DNA of 33,832 bases from the NCBI GenBank assembly GCA_030430245.1, contig JAUIFY010000026.1, positions 1-33,832 on the forward strand. The letters run 5' to 3'. Both the position numbers and the translations under genes were made by a program. Below are positions 15,403 to 23,250 of the stretch, piece after piece. The DNA is from a bacterium (GTDB lineage Bacteria > Desulfobacterota > Binatia > UBA12015). Positions within the stretch are counted from its first letter, which is position 1; the number at the start of each line of letters is the position of its first letter. The notes beneath the pieces were generated by a model. The model searched no databases. It saw nothing but the letters and a program-made list of their open reading frames with translations, and had not been told where the DNA came from.

Positions 15403-16992
15403 TCAGGCGCGCGGCCGATCGATCTCGCGGACGAGGAACGGCTCGAGGCGTGCGATCGCGTCGAGTCCCATGTCGGGGATCCATCGGAACTGCGACACGA
15501 CGATCGCGTCGCGGGTCACGTCCAGCAACGTGAACCCGTTCTCCTCGAGCGGCTCGAGCCACTCGTTCGCGGTGACGGTCGTCGACGGGCGGGCGATCGT
15601 CCCGCGGAAGGCGCTCGGCCAACCCGGTCCGCTCGTCCCCGGAGTTCCCGCGAGCACGCTCACGACGGGCTGCGGGAGCCGCTCGCCACCGGTCTCGACG
15701 ATCTCGCCGATCGCCGTCGAGTGGAGATCGCCGCTGACCCACATCGCAATGCGATCCGAACGCGCCGCGGCCGCGCGCACGAGTCGATCGTGCTGACGGC
15801 GCCACCCCTCCGGCCAGTCGGGCTTCGGACGCTCGGCCGTCAGGACGCCGTGATCCGCGCGGACGTCGGGATACCACTCGCCCCACTTGCCCGCCGACCA
15901 CAGGATCGGCGTCGACGGCATCTGGACGAGATGTCGCGCGTCGCTCGTCGCCATCGTCCGGCGGAGCCACGCCTCGAGATCCGCGGGGACGAACGTCGCA
16001 TCCTCGGGTCTCGGACCGCGCGACAGGTCCCCGCGGCAATCGTAGAGGAGCGACTCGAACAAGTCTCCGTATCTCAGGCGACCGTGGCGTAGGGAGAGCT
16101 CGCGTTTATCGACGAACCGCGCCGGCAAGGTCTCGTCCGCGATCAGCTCGGGGTAGTAGAGCGCCTGCGTCGCATTCGCGAGCGCGTGCATGAATCCATC
16201 GGCGGGGAAGACCTCGGGCTCGTCGTTCTCTCCGTAGTCGTGATCGTCTCGAAGGAAGAAGGTGGGAACCGAGCGGAAGAGCGTCCCGTAGAGGTCCGCG
16301 ATCTGCGGCCCGAACGCACGATGCAGGACGTCCTCGTTCGCGTGCCCGAGCACCGGCGCGTCGCGGTCGAACAGACCAGCGCGAAGCCAGCCGAGAGCAC
16401 CCGTATTGATCCACTTGGCCCCCCCGGCGCGAAGGTCCCAGTAGACGTGGTCGCCATTCGCGATCGCGAGGTCCGGCTTCCACGCGAGCCCGCGCGCGAG
16501 CAGGCGACGACGCGCGGCGAGCGGCAGGAAGACGTCCTCGCCCGACAGGGGATTCGTGAGCTCGGGTCCACCGGCGCACGTGAAGCACAGGATGCGGAGA
16601 CGCTCGGGCGCGGACCGTGGATGCGGCAGCGTCCGTAGACTCCAGGGATCCGCGAGCGGTCTCCCGGCCGCGTCGATCAGACGGAGCTCGTACGCGGTAT
16701 CGGGCTCGAGTCCACGTTGGTCGAACGTGAAGAAGCGTTTCGTGTCCCCGACGGCCAGCCCCGGGGCGTCGTGCGCGCCGATCCGAAGCCGCGGCGGTGC
16801 ATCGAGCGGCTCCGTGAAGGATGTCTTCACGAGAAGCCGATCGTGGCTCGCGCCCGGCAGGACGTGGCGCACGGTCCCGGAGTCCCAGCCCTCCTCCTCG
16901 TACGCGGGAAGGCCCGAGGTGCAGCCCGCGCCGAACGCGCCGAGAGCCGCGACGGCGGCACCCTGCAGGAACTCGCGCCGGCGAAGAGACAT
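15403..16992 (-). CDS. Tat-exported PhoD-like alkaline phosphatase, 529 aa
   Basis: The N-terminus has a twin-arginine signal (R-R-E-F-L-Q-G at residues 5-11) followed by a lipobox-like G-A-G-C at 21-24. It is therefore probably exported folded and lipid-anchored. The PhoD-type metallophosphatase core shows A-N-G-D-H-V-Y-W-D (178-186), R-D-D-H-D-Y-G-E-N-D (248-257) and V-S-G-D-L-H-S (419-425). These carry the metal-binding Asp, Asn and His residues. An Fn3-like N-terminal domain (about 40-125) precedes it, as in PhoD enzymes. Phosphodiester or phosphomonoester hydrolysis is expected, with substrate unknown. The start codon overlaps the stop of the upstream acyl-CoA synthetase gene by one base (TGATG), so translation is probably coupled. 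Confidence 0.88.
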   Translation of the reverse strand: MSLRRREFLQGAAVAALGAFGAGCTSGLPAYEEEGWDSGTVRHVLPGASHDRLLVKTSFTEPLDAPPRLRIGAHDAPGLAVGDTKRFFTFDQRGLEPDTAYELRLIDAAGRPLADPWSLRTLPHPRSAPERLRILCFTCAGGPELTNPLSGEDVFLPLAARRRLLARGLAWKPDLAIANGDHVYWDLRAGGAKWINTGALGWLRAGLFDRDAPVLGHANEDVLHRAFGPQIADLYGTLFRSVPTFFLRDDHDYGENDEPEVFPADGFMHALANATQALYYPELIADETLPARFVDKRELSLRHGRLRYGDLFESLLYDCRGDLSRGPRPEDATFVPADLEAWLRRTMATSDARHLVQMPSTPILWSAGKWGEWYPDVRADHGVLTAERPKPDWPEGWRRQHDRLVRAAAARSDRIAMWVSGDLHSTAIGEIVETGGERLPQPVVSVLAGTPGTSGPGWPSAFRGTIARPSTTVTANEWLEPLEENGFTLLDVTRDAIVVSQFRWIPDMGLDAIARLEPFLVREIDRPRA

Positions 16993-18515
16993 CAGATCTT
17001 CTTCGCTCGCCCGGCCCAGTAGGGCTCGCGAAGCCGGCGCGTGTAGATCTTGCCCGAGGGGTGGCGGGGCAGCTCGTCGACGAAGTCGACCGAGCGAGGC
17101 ACCTTGTAGCGGGCGAGCCGCTCGCGACCGAACGCGAGGATCTCGTCGGCGAGCGGGCCGGCAGGTTCGCGCCCCGGCACGAGCTCGATCACCGCCTTCA
17201 CGCTCTCGCCCCACTCGTCGTCCGGCACCCCGAAGACCGCCACGTCCGCGACGGCCGCGTGCTCGGCCAGGACCTGCTCGATCTCGACGGGGTAGATGTT
17301 CACGCCCCCGGAGATGATCATGTTGCTCTTGCGGTCGGCCAGGAAGACCCAGCCGTCCTCGTCCACCGAGCCCACGTCGCCCAGCGTGAAGACTCCCGGC
17401 TCGAGGTACGCGCCCGCGGTCTTCTCGGGGTCGTGGTGGTACTCGAATACGACGTCCTGCGTCTTGTGCCGACAGTACAGGTCGCCGACCCGGCCCGGGG
17501 GGAGCCGCGTCCCCGCATCATCGACCGCGAAAACCTCGAACGCCGGCAGCGCGCGCCCGACGGTCCCGGTGTGCGCGAGCCACTCGGTCGATCCGACGAG
17601 CGTGTTCACGCCGCCTTCCGTTCCTCCCCAGTACTCGACCAGAATCGGTCCCCACCAATCGATCATGCGCCGCTTCACGGCGACGGAGACCGGTGCGGCT
17701 CCGTGCATGCAGAGATCGAGCCGCGGCGCGACGAACGCGGCGCGCTCCTCGTCGGGTAGGCGCAAGAGGCGGACGAACATCGTCGGCACGAGGTGCGTGT
17801 GAGCGATCTCACGCTCCCGGAGCACGCGCAGCGCCTCACGCTCGTCCCACCTGGGAAGCACGTGCACCGGAGCGCCGTTCGCCATGTCGTAGACCGCGAA
17901 CATGAGCGGTGCCGCATGGTACAGCGGTCCGGTCACGAGGTGCGGCCCCCGCCCGTCGAGGCCGACGTTGTGCCCGTACGCCTCCTGATGGGCGAACGTG
18001 GCGCCCAGGCTGCTCGGACGCGTGCGTTTGACGCCCTTGGGCCGGCCGGTCGTCCCGCTCGTGTAGATCATGTTGCCGCCGGCGGGCCCATCCAGATCGA
18101 AGGGCTCGTCGGAGACCGACGCGAGCGCGCGGTCCAGATCCTCGCCGACGGAGACGACGCGGCACCCCGGATGAAGCGCGGCGACGCGGCGTGCGGTGGC
18201 CTCGTGAACGTCGTCGACGAAGAGGACCCGCGCCCCGGAGTCGCCAACGGTGTAGTCGACCTCGTCGGGCGCGAGATGCCAATTGATCGGGGTGATCCAG
18301 GAACCGGCCACGATCGACGCGACGATCAGCTCGATTCCCTCCACCCGATTCCCGATCAGCGTCGCGACGTGCTCGTCGGGAGCGACGCCGAGCTCGTCGC
18401 GAATCAAATGCGCGAGCCGCACGACCCGATCGGCCAACTCGGCCCAGGTCCGCTCCCGTGTGCCGTCGGAGAGCGCCAGCCCCCGCGGGTCGCGGCGTGC
18501 GTGGTCGAAGATCAT
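16992..18515 (-). CDS. Acyl-CoA synthetase (AMP-forming, FadD-like), 507 aa
   Basis: This enzyme activates a carboxylic acid to its CoA thioester through an acyl-adenylate. All core motifs are present: the P-loop-like Y-T-S-G-T-T-G-R-P-K-G (151-161) and the adenine loop E-Y-W-G-G-T-E-G-G (294-302). The hinge region L-A-D-R-K-S-N-M-I-I-S-G-G-V-N-I-Y-P (392-409) and the catalytic lysine in H-P-S-G-K (485-489) follow. Similar enzymes from steroid and fatty acid pathways share the short N-terminus seen here. The ATG at 18515 starts right before the first conserved helix; upstream sequence in the frame is Arg-rich and reads as antisense. It forms an overlapping pair with the PhoD-like gene and is divergent from recQ over about 90 bp. 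Confidence 0.92.
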   Translation of the reverse strand: MIFDHARRDPRGLALSDGTRERTWAELADRVVRLAHLIRDELGVAPDEHVATLIGNRVEGIELIVASIVAGSWITPINWHLAPDEVDYTVGDSGARVLFVDDVHEATARRVAALHPGCRVVSVGEDLDRALASVSDEPFDLDGPAGGNMIYTSGTTGRPKGVKRTRPSSLGATFAHQEAYGHNVGLDGRGPHLVTGPLYHAAPLMFAVYDMANGAPVHVLPRWDEREALRVLREREIAHTHLVPTMFVRLLRLPDEERAAFVAPRLDLCMHGAAPVSVAVKRRMIDWWGPILVEYWGGTEGGVNTLVGSTEWLAHTGTVGRALPAFEVFAVDDAGTRLPPGRVGDLYCRHKTQDVVFEYHHDPEKTAGAYLEPGVFTLGDVGSVDEDGWVFLADRKSNMIISGGVNIYPVEIEQVLAEHAAVADVAVFGVPDDEWGESVKAVIELVPGREPAGPLADEILAFGRERLARYKVPRSVDFVDELPRHPSGKIYTRRLREPYWAGRAKKI

Positions 18516-18604
18516 CCCAAAGCCGCTACCAGAGCGGACACGCGCGGGCATTCGATGCACGGTCCGCAATTTCGGCCGGGCCGGCCGTCGGGTATACCCA
18601 GCCC

Positions 18605-20527
18605 GTGACCGCACCCGCCGCCTTCGACCTGGACTCCGCCCTCACCCGTCTCGGCTACGAGAGCTTCCGTCCCGGGCAACGCGAGGCGATCGAGACGGTC
18701 CTGGAGACCGGGCGGCTCCTGCTGGTCGCACCGACCGGCGGGGGAAAGAGCCTGGTGTACCAGCTGCCCGCGACGATGCTGCCCGGAACGACGCTCGTCG
18801 TCTCGCCGCTGATCGCGCTCATGAACGATCAGGTCCGCCAGCTGGAGGAGCGCGGTGTCGCGGCGACGTACCTCGCCTCCACCGTCGAAGCCTCGGAGTC
18901 GTCGCGGCGCCTCGCGGCCATCGCGCGAGGGGAGTACAAGCTCGTCTACGTCGCCCCCGAGCGGCTCGCTCTCCCCTGGTTTCAGGAGCTCCTGGAGAAG
19001 ATCGACTGCCCGATGGTGGTCGTCGACGAGGCGCACTGCATCAGCGAGTGGGGCCACGACTTCCGGCCGGAGTACATGGAGATCGGCTCGGTGCTCCCCA
19101 GGCTCGGCTCGTCCCGGGTCATGGCCTGCACCGCGACGGCGACGCCTCTGGTCCGGGACGAGATCCTGAGCCGGCTGGGCCTCCCCGCCGACACGCCGCA
19201 GCTGCTGCGGGGCTTCGCGCGTCCGAACCTTCGGCTGCGTGCGCAGGAGCTGGTCGGAAAGAAGGAGCGCCACCTTCACGTCGACGCGCTCCTCGCCGAG
19301 GCGCTCGGAACCCCGAACGCGCCGCGCGGCGCCGCGATCGTGTACGCGCCCACCCGGAAGGAGACCGAGGCGGAAGCCCAGCGCCTCGCCACGGCGGGAT
19401 GGAGGGCCGACGGATACCACGCCGGGCGCGGACGCGTGGAGCGCGAATCCGTGCAGAACCGATTCATGGACGGCGAGCTCGACGTCGTCGTCGCGACGAA
19501 CGCCTTCGGAATGGGGATCGATCGGGCGGACGTCCGTGCGGTCGTCCACCTGGCCCCGCCGGGCTCGATCGAGGCGTACTATCAGGAGGTCGGCCGCGCC
19601 GGGCGCGATGGCGAGGACGCGTGGGGCCTTCTCCTGCTCCCGAGCGACGACCCGCCGCGCCGACGACGACTGCTCGAGATGGACGGCGACGGCGGCACCG
19701 TGGCGCCCGAGATCGTACGACACAAGTGGGAGCTCTATCTCGAGCTCCTGACGTGGGCGCAGGGCGGGAGCTGCCGTCACGACGCCATCCTTCGCTACTT
19801 CGGCGACGAAGCCGAGACCCTGGCCGGCTGCGGCAAGTGCGACGTCTGCACGGAGCTGGTCGTTGCCGACGAGCGGAGCGAGGGCGAGCGAAGCGAGATC
19901 GTGCGCAAGATCCTCTCGGCGATCGCACGCGTCTCGGGGCGCTTCGGGGTGCGCGCCGCGGTGAACCTCCTGCGCGGCGTCAAGGACGACCGCCTCGAAC
20001 GCTCGGGGCTGTCGGAGGTGAAGACGTTCGGGATTCTCTCGGAGCATTCGGACGAATGGCTGATGCGGGCGGTGAACCGCTGCGTGACGGCCGGCTGGGT
20101 CGGCTTCCGGGGCGAGGACCGGCCTCTCGTCGTCCTGACCGTGGCGGGAAAAGAAGTGATGATGGGAGAGAGGGCGGCTCGAATCCTCCTGCCGCCTCCG
20201 CGCTCGGCCGCCTCCTTCGGCTCGTCGGGCGGCCGCAATCGCCGACGGGGTGCGGCCCCCGAGAGCCAGCAACCCCTCGACGCGATCGGCGAGCGGCTGT
20301 TCGAGGCCCTGCGCGCGTGGCGCCAGGAGACGGCCCGCGACGAGGGCGTGCCCGCGTACGTCGTGGCCCACGATCGCACTCTCCGCGAGATCGCGGTCGC
20401 ACGTCCCCGAAACGACGCGGAGCTGGCGCTGGTGTGGGGGTTGGGACCGGCCAAACGCGAGCGGTTCGGCGAGGGCATGCTGCGCGTGGTCGCGGAAGCC
20501 GCGCCGGGGGCGGTCGAAACACCGTGA
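18605..20527 (+). CDS. recQ: RecQ-family ATP-dependent DNA helicase, 640 aa
   Basis: This 3'-5' DNA helicase acts in recombination and repair. The RecQ signature F-R-P-G-Q-R-E-A-I (21-29) is followed by Walker A A-P-T-G-G-G-K-S (42-49). Walker B D-E-A-H-C-I-S-E-W-G-H-D-F-R-P-E-Y runs from 141. Motif VI is Q-E-V-G-R-A-G-R-D-G (327-336). The RecQ zinc domain has Cys390, Cys409, Cys412 and Cys415. A winged-helix (RQC) region covers about 430-525. A Ser/Gly/Arg-rich linker (533-552) leads to a C-terminal HRDC domain (about 560-632). The start is a GTG at 18605, chosen because it sits close to the first helix; no upstream ATG in frame gives a better beginning. Length and domain order are those of full RecQ. 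Confidence 0.95.
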   Translation: MTAPAAFDLDSALTRLGYESFRPGQREAIETVLETGRLLLVAPTGGGKSLVYQLPATMLPGTTLVVSPLIALMNDQVRQLEERGVAATYLASTVEASESSRRLAAIARGEYKLVYVAPERLALPWFQELLEKIDCPMVVVDEAHCISEWGHDFRPEYMEIGSVLPRLGSSRVMACTATATPLVRDEILSRLGLPADTPQLLRGFARPNLRLRAQELVGKKERHLHVDALLAEALGTPNAPRGAAIVYAPTRKETEAEAQRLATAGWRADGYHAGRGRVERESVQNRFMDGELDVVVATNAFGMGIDRADVRAVVHLAPPGSIEAYYQEVGRAGRDGEDAWGLLLLPSDDPPRRRRLLEMDGDGGTVAPEIVRHKWELYLELLTWAQGGSCRHDAILRYFGDEAETLAGCGKCDVCTELVVADERSEGERSEIVRKILSAIARVSGRFGVRAAVNLLRGVKDDRLERSGLSEVKTFGILSEHSDEWLMRAVNRCVTAGWVGFRGEDRPLVVLTVAGKEVMMGERAARILLPPPRSAASFGSSGGRNRRRGAAPESQQPLDAIGERLFEALRAWRQETARDEGVPAYVVAHDRTLREIAVARPRNDAELALVWGLGPAKRERFGEGMLRVVAEAAPGAVETP

Positions 20528-20645
20528 CGGGGGCGACCCGCGGCCGTGATGTGCCGCGTTGGCAAAAGCGGGCTTGATGAACGGCGGCCAAGCCTCGTAG
20601 AAGGCCCCATGGTCACTCCCACCACACGCCGCCGCGGGTAGTCCG

Positions 20646-20957
20646 TTGCGTCGCAGCCGAATCTCTCGACGGGCCGTACTCCGGAGGCTTGCCGGATCCG
20701 CCCTGCTGGCGCTCGGCGCCTCGACCGTGAGCCGCGCGGACGAGCTCGGCTGCGAGGACGGGAGTCCCCTCAGCCCCCGGGATCAGATCCGGCGCAAGTC
20801 GCTCGCGTACGTCCCGACCTCGCCCGACGGCTCGAGCGCGAGCTGTTCGAACTGCCGCTTCTATCGTGCCGGCTCCCTCCACCGATGCGGGAGCTGTGCG
20901 GTCGTCCCGGGGCCGATCCATCCCGCGGGAAGCTGTCGGCTCTTCGCCGAGTCGTGA
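20646..20957 (+). CDS. High-potential iron-sulfur protein (HiPIP), Tat-exported, 103 aa
   Basis: HiPIPs are small periplasmic [4Fe-4S] electron carriers. Here the N-terminus has a twin-arginine-like leader (S-R-R-A-V-L-R-R, then L-A-G-S-A-L-L-A-L-G-A). The cluster ligands are C67-x2-C70, then C84 and C97 in the family's C-x-x-x-P-G-P-I-x-P-x-G-x-C ending. Cys81 lies three residues before C84 and Cys36 is near the start of the mature protein, so two cysteines are extra. The mature part is about 70 residues, a usual length. The start is a TTG at 20646, the first possible codon giving the whole leader. It follows recQ by 118 bp. A periplasmic electron-transfer role, perhaps alongside the cytochrome c at 14903, is inferred. 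Confidence 0.85.
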   Translation: MRRSRISRRAVLRRLAGSALLALGASTVSRADELGCEDGSPLSPRDQIRRKSLAYVPTSPDGSSASCSNCRFYRAGSLHRCGSCAVVPGPIHPAGSCRLFAES

Positions 20958-21004
20958 CCATCCGCGCGTGCGCACGCAGCGTCCGGGCCTGCCTCCGCCC
21001 GAGC

Positions 21005-21940
21005 ATGTCCCCGCCCCGCCAACGCCGCGATCACCCATCGGCCCGCGTCTTCGCGGCTCTCGCAGCTTCCGTCGTCGTGGGTGCGGGCTGCGCTGCGGTC
21101 GTGCCGTCGGTCCCGCCGCCATCGGCGGGCGCACGCGCCTCCGTGCGCGATCGGATCGAAGCGCTCTCGCCATCGGCGAACCTCGGCCACCGCGGCGTGG
21201 GCAGGTCACGCGCCGCGAACCCCTTCCCGGAGAACTCTCGCTCGTCGTTCCGCGCCGCGATCGATCAGGGGGCCGATGGAGTCGAGCTCGACGTCGAGCT
21301 GACGCGCGACGGCGCACTGGTCGCGATGCACGACGACACCCTCGATCGAACGACCACGTGCGGCGGATGCGTGAGCACGAAGACGCTCGCGGAGATTCGC
21401 GCGTGTCGTCTTCGCCGCGGCGACGGCCGTCCGACGGACGAGCGGCCGCCCACCCTCGCCGAGTCCTTCGCCGCGATCCCCGACGACGCGGTCGTGAACG
21501 TCGAGCTCAAGGTCTTCGGGCCCGAGTGTCGAACCGAGACCACCGGCCCGCGCGCGCTCGCACACGCGGCGGTCGAACGCGTCCGCGAGCTCGGCGTGGG
21601 CCATCGCACGATCTTCTCGAGCTTCGACCCGGCCGCCGTCGCGGCCGTACGAGCGGAGAGCGACTTCTACACCGCACTCCTCCTCGATCGAGGGGCGAGC
21701 GTCGCCGGGGCGTGGCCGGCCGCCATCGAGCTGGCCCACGCGTCCGACCTCGACGCGATCCATCCGTCCTTCGCGATCCCGGCCGCGGGTGTTCGCGCGG
21801 CCCGCGCCGCGGGACTCCACGTGAACGTCTGGACGATCAACCGGAGAAAGCACATGAAGCGAGCTCTCGACCATGGAGTGACCGCAATCATCACCGACGA
21901 GCCGGCGACGCTCGTCGGAGTCCTGGAGGGTCGACCATGA
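21005..21940 (+). CDS. Glycerophosphodiester phosphodiesterase, exported lipoprotein, 311 aa
   Basis: The GDPD TIM-barrel hydrolyses glycerophosphodiesters to glycerol 3-phosphate and an alcohol. Visible marks are L-G-H-R-G (61-65), P-E-N-S-R-S-S-F-R-A-A-I-D-Q-G-A-D-G-V-E and L-D-V-E-L-T-R-D-G-A. They are followed by V-A-M-H-D-D-T-L-D-R-T-T, with the two catalytic histidines and metal-binding Glu/Asp. The late strands V-N-V-E-L-K and V-W-T-I-N complete the barrel. The leader (A-A-L-A-A-S-V-V-V-G-A-G-C) ends in a lipobox, so it is probably a lipoprotein. I chose the ATG at 21005 because it gives this signal; an upstream frame start at 20885 overlaps the HiPIP gene. It overlaps the MAPEG gene by four bases (ATGA). 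Confidence 0.9.
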   Translation: MSPPRQRRDHPSARVFAALAASVVVGAGCAAVVPSVPPPSAGARASVRDRIEALSPSANLGHRGVGRSRAANPFPENSRSSFRAAIDQGADGVELDVELTRDGALVAMHDDTLDRTTTCGGCVSTKTLAEIRACRLRRGDGRPTDERPPTLAESFAAIPDDAVVNVELKVFGPECRTETTGPRALAHAAVERVRELGVGHRTIFSSFDPAAVAAVRAESDFYTALLLDRGASVAGAWPAAIELAHASDLDAIHPSFAIPAAGVRAARAAGLHVNVWTINRRKHMKRALDHGVTAIITDEPATLVGVLEGRP

Positions 21941-22374
21941 GCTTCGGCGTCGACCGCTTCGCGCTCGAGTACTGGGCCCTCGCCGCGGTGCTCCTGTTCG
22001 CGAAGATGTTCGTCAACTCGGGCGTGCAGGGCTGGACGCGGATCCGGAACAAGGCCTTCGTGCATCCGGAAGATGCCGCGTTCTTCGGCGGCGTCCAGCC
22101 CAGAGAGCGCGAGCTTCCCCTCGTCGAGACCGCCGCCGACGCTTGGCGAAACGACCTCGAGAACATCCCGATCTTCCTGTTCCTGTCTCTCGGAGCCGTG
22201 CTCCTCGGTGGGACGAGCTTCTGGGTGGGTGGCTACTGCGCAGTCTTCGTGCTGGCGCGAGCCCTTCACACCGCCTTCTACTTCGCCCACCGGCAGCCCC
22301 ACCGGAACCTCGCGTATCAGCTCGGCCTGTTCGCCACGATCGCGACGGCGATCCACGTCGTCTCGCTGCTCTGA
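21937..22374 (+). CDS. MAPEG family membrane protein, 145 aa
   Basis: MAPEG proteins are four-helix membrane enzymes of glutathione metabolism. The sequence has an N-terminal helix (Y-W-A-L-A-A-V-L-L-F-A-K-M-F) and the characteristic R-N-D-L-E-N-I-P-I-F-L-F loop and second helix near residues 71-82. Two further helices follow (W-V-G-G-Y-C-A-V-F-V-L-A-R and the C-terminal G-L-F-A-T-I-A-T-A-I-H-V-V). The conserved A-L-H-T-A-F-Y-F segment is also present. Its ATG lies in the stop of the GDPD gene (ATGA), so the two are translationally coupled. A soluble GST follows 22 bases downstream. The trio may therefore form one operon in which the MAPEG protein and GST act on lipophilic or electrophilic compounds, which is inference. 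Confidence 0.9.
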   Translation: MSFGVDRFALEYWALAAVLLFAKMFVNSGVQGWTRIRNKAFVHPEDAAFFGGVQPRERELPLVETAADAWRNDLENIPIFLFLSLGAVLLGGTSFWVGGYCAVFVLARALHTAFYFAHRQPHRNLAYQLGLFATIATAIHVVSLL

Positions 22375-22396
22375 GTCTTCCGAACGAGGATCCCTC

Positions 22397-23029
22397 ATGA
22401 AGCTCTACATGTTCCCCGTCGCACCGAACCCGACCAAGGTCCGGCTGTACCTCGCCGAGAAGAAGCACGCCGGGCGCGAGCTGCCGGTGGAGGAGGTCGT
22501 CGTGGATCTCCGCGAGGGCGAACAGCGCTCCCCCGAACACCTCGCGCGCAACCCCTTCGGCCGCCTGCCCGTACTCGAGCTCGACGACGGCACATGCCTG
22601 ATCGAGTCGCTACCGATGATCTCCTACCTCGAAGAGCTGCATCCCGAGCCCCCGCTGATCGGCGCGACCGCGCTGGAGCGCGCCCAGACGCTGACGATCG
22701 AGCGCATCGCGGACACCGGCGTTCTGCTCCCGATCGCCCGGATCGTCCACGCGACGGACTCCCCTCTCGGCCTCCCTCCGAACCCCGAGCTCGCCGCCGT
22801 CTTCCGCGAGTCGCTCGTCAGACCGTGCCAGGTCCTGAACGATCGACTCTCGGACGGCCGCCCCTTCCTGATGGGAGACCACGTCACGGTCGCCGACTGC
22901 ACCCTCGCCGCCGGCCTCCAGATGGGCCGGTTCAAGAACGTCGAACCCGACCCCACCCTCGACCACCTGGCCCGCTGGAACGCCACCTACCGCCAGCGCG
23001 ACGCCGCGAAAGAGGTGCTACTCGTCTGA
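22397..23029 (+). CDS. Glutathione S-transferase family protein, 210 aa
   Basis: The N-terminal thioredoxin-fold domain starts K-L-Y-M-F-P-V-A-P-N-P-T-K-V-R-L-Y-L-A-E-K. It has the usual F-G-R-L-P-V-L-E-L-D-D-G strand and I-E-S-L-P-M-I-S-Y-L-E-E, where Glu-Ser is the glutathione-binding pair. The C-terminal helical domain holds the M-G-D-H-V-T-V-A-D-C-T-L-A-A N-capping motif typical of GSTs. The length is standard. No Cys or Ser sits at the usual catalytic position at the first helix, where N-P-T-K-V is found. It is probably the last gene of the GDPD-MAPEG-GST run and is followed by the REP-like hairpin. It resembles the GST at 32297 in its N-terminal pattern (x-x-P-N-P-x-x-V-R). Confidence 0.9.
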   Translation: MKLYMFPVAPNPTKVRLYLAEKKHAGRELPVEEVVVDLREGEQRSPEHLARNPFGRLPVLELDDGTCLIESLPMISYLEELHPEPPLIGATALERAQTLTIERIADTGVLLPIARIVHATDSPLGLPPNPELAAVFRESLVRPCQVLNDRLSDGRPFLMGDHVTVADCTLAAGLQMGRFKNVEPDPTLDHLARWNATYRQRDAAKEVLLV

Positions 23030-23035
23030 CACCGA

Positions 23036-23118
23036 TGGGGACGTTCGTTACCTTTCCGCAGCTGTTACCTTTCGGCGCGAAAAGGTAACGCTTGGCGAAA
23101 ACGTAACGAACGTCCCCA
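23036..23118. repeat. REP-like nested inverted repeat (83 bp)
   Basis: A perfect 16-bp inverted repeat frames the element: TGGGGACGTTCGTTAC at 23036-23051 and its exact complement at 23103-23118. Inside is a second hairpin, GTTACCTTT (64-72 of 230xx) pairing with AAAGGTAAC (23081-23089), extended by two more pairs past a one-base bulge with loop GCG. GTTACCTTTC occurs twice as a direct repeat (23047-23056 and 23064-23073). It begins seven bases after the GST stop. Nested hairpins that begin TGGGGACG are often members of dispersed REP families moved by RAYT (Y1 tyrosine) transposases. No transposase gene is in the window, and only this copy is seen. Confidence 0.8.
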
Positions 23119-23250
23119 CCGAGCGCTGCGGGGAACGGGCATTCGGTGGTCCGTGCCGTTCGCGCGCCTGCCCCGGGGTGCGCCTCGACGCGAGGCACGG
23201 CGACCGGCGAAGTCCTCGTCTTGCACGGGAACCTCGGGTACTGTCGGGCG

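Noticed and set aside
20550..20580. Possible sigma-54 promoter (TTGGCA...TTGATG) before the HiPIP gene
   Set aside because: The spacing between the GG and GC elements is one base short and the -12 box is poor.
23200..23250. Possible sigma-70 promoter (TTGCAC and TACTGT) before the transporter
   Set aside because: The spacer is only about 12 bases, too short for a normal promoter.
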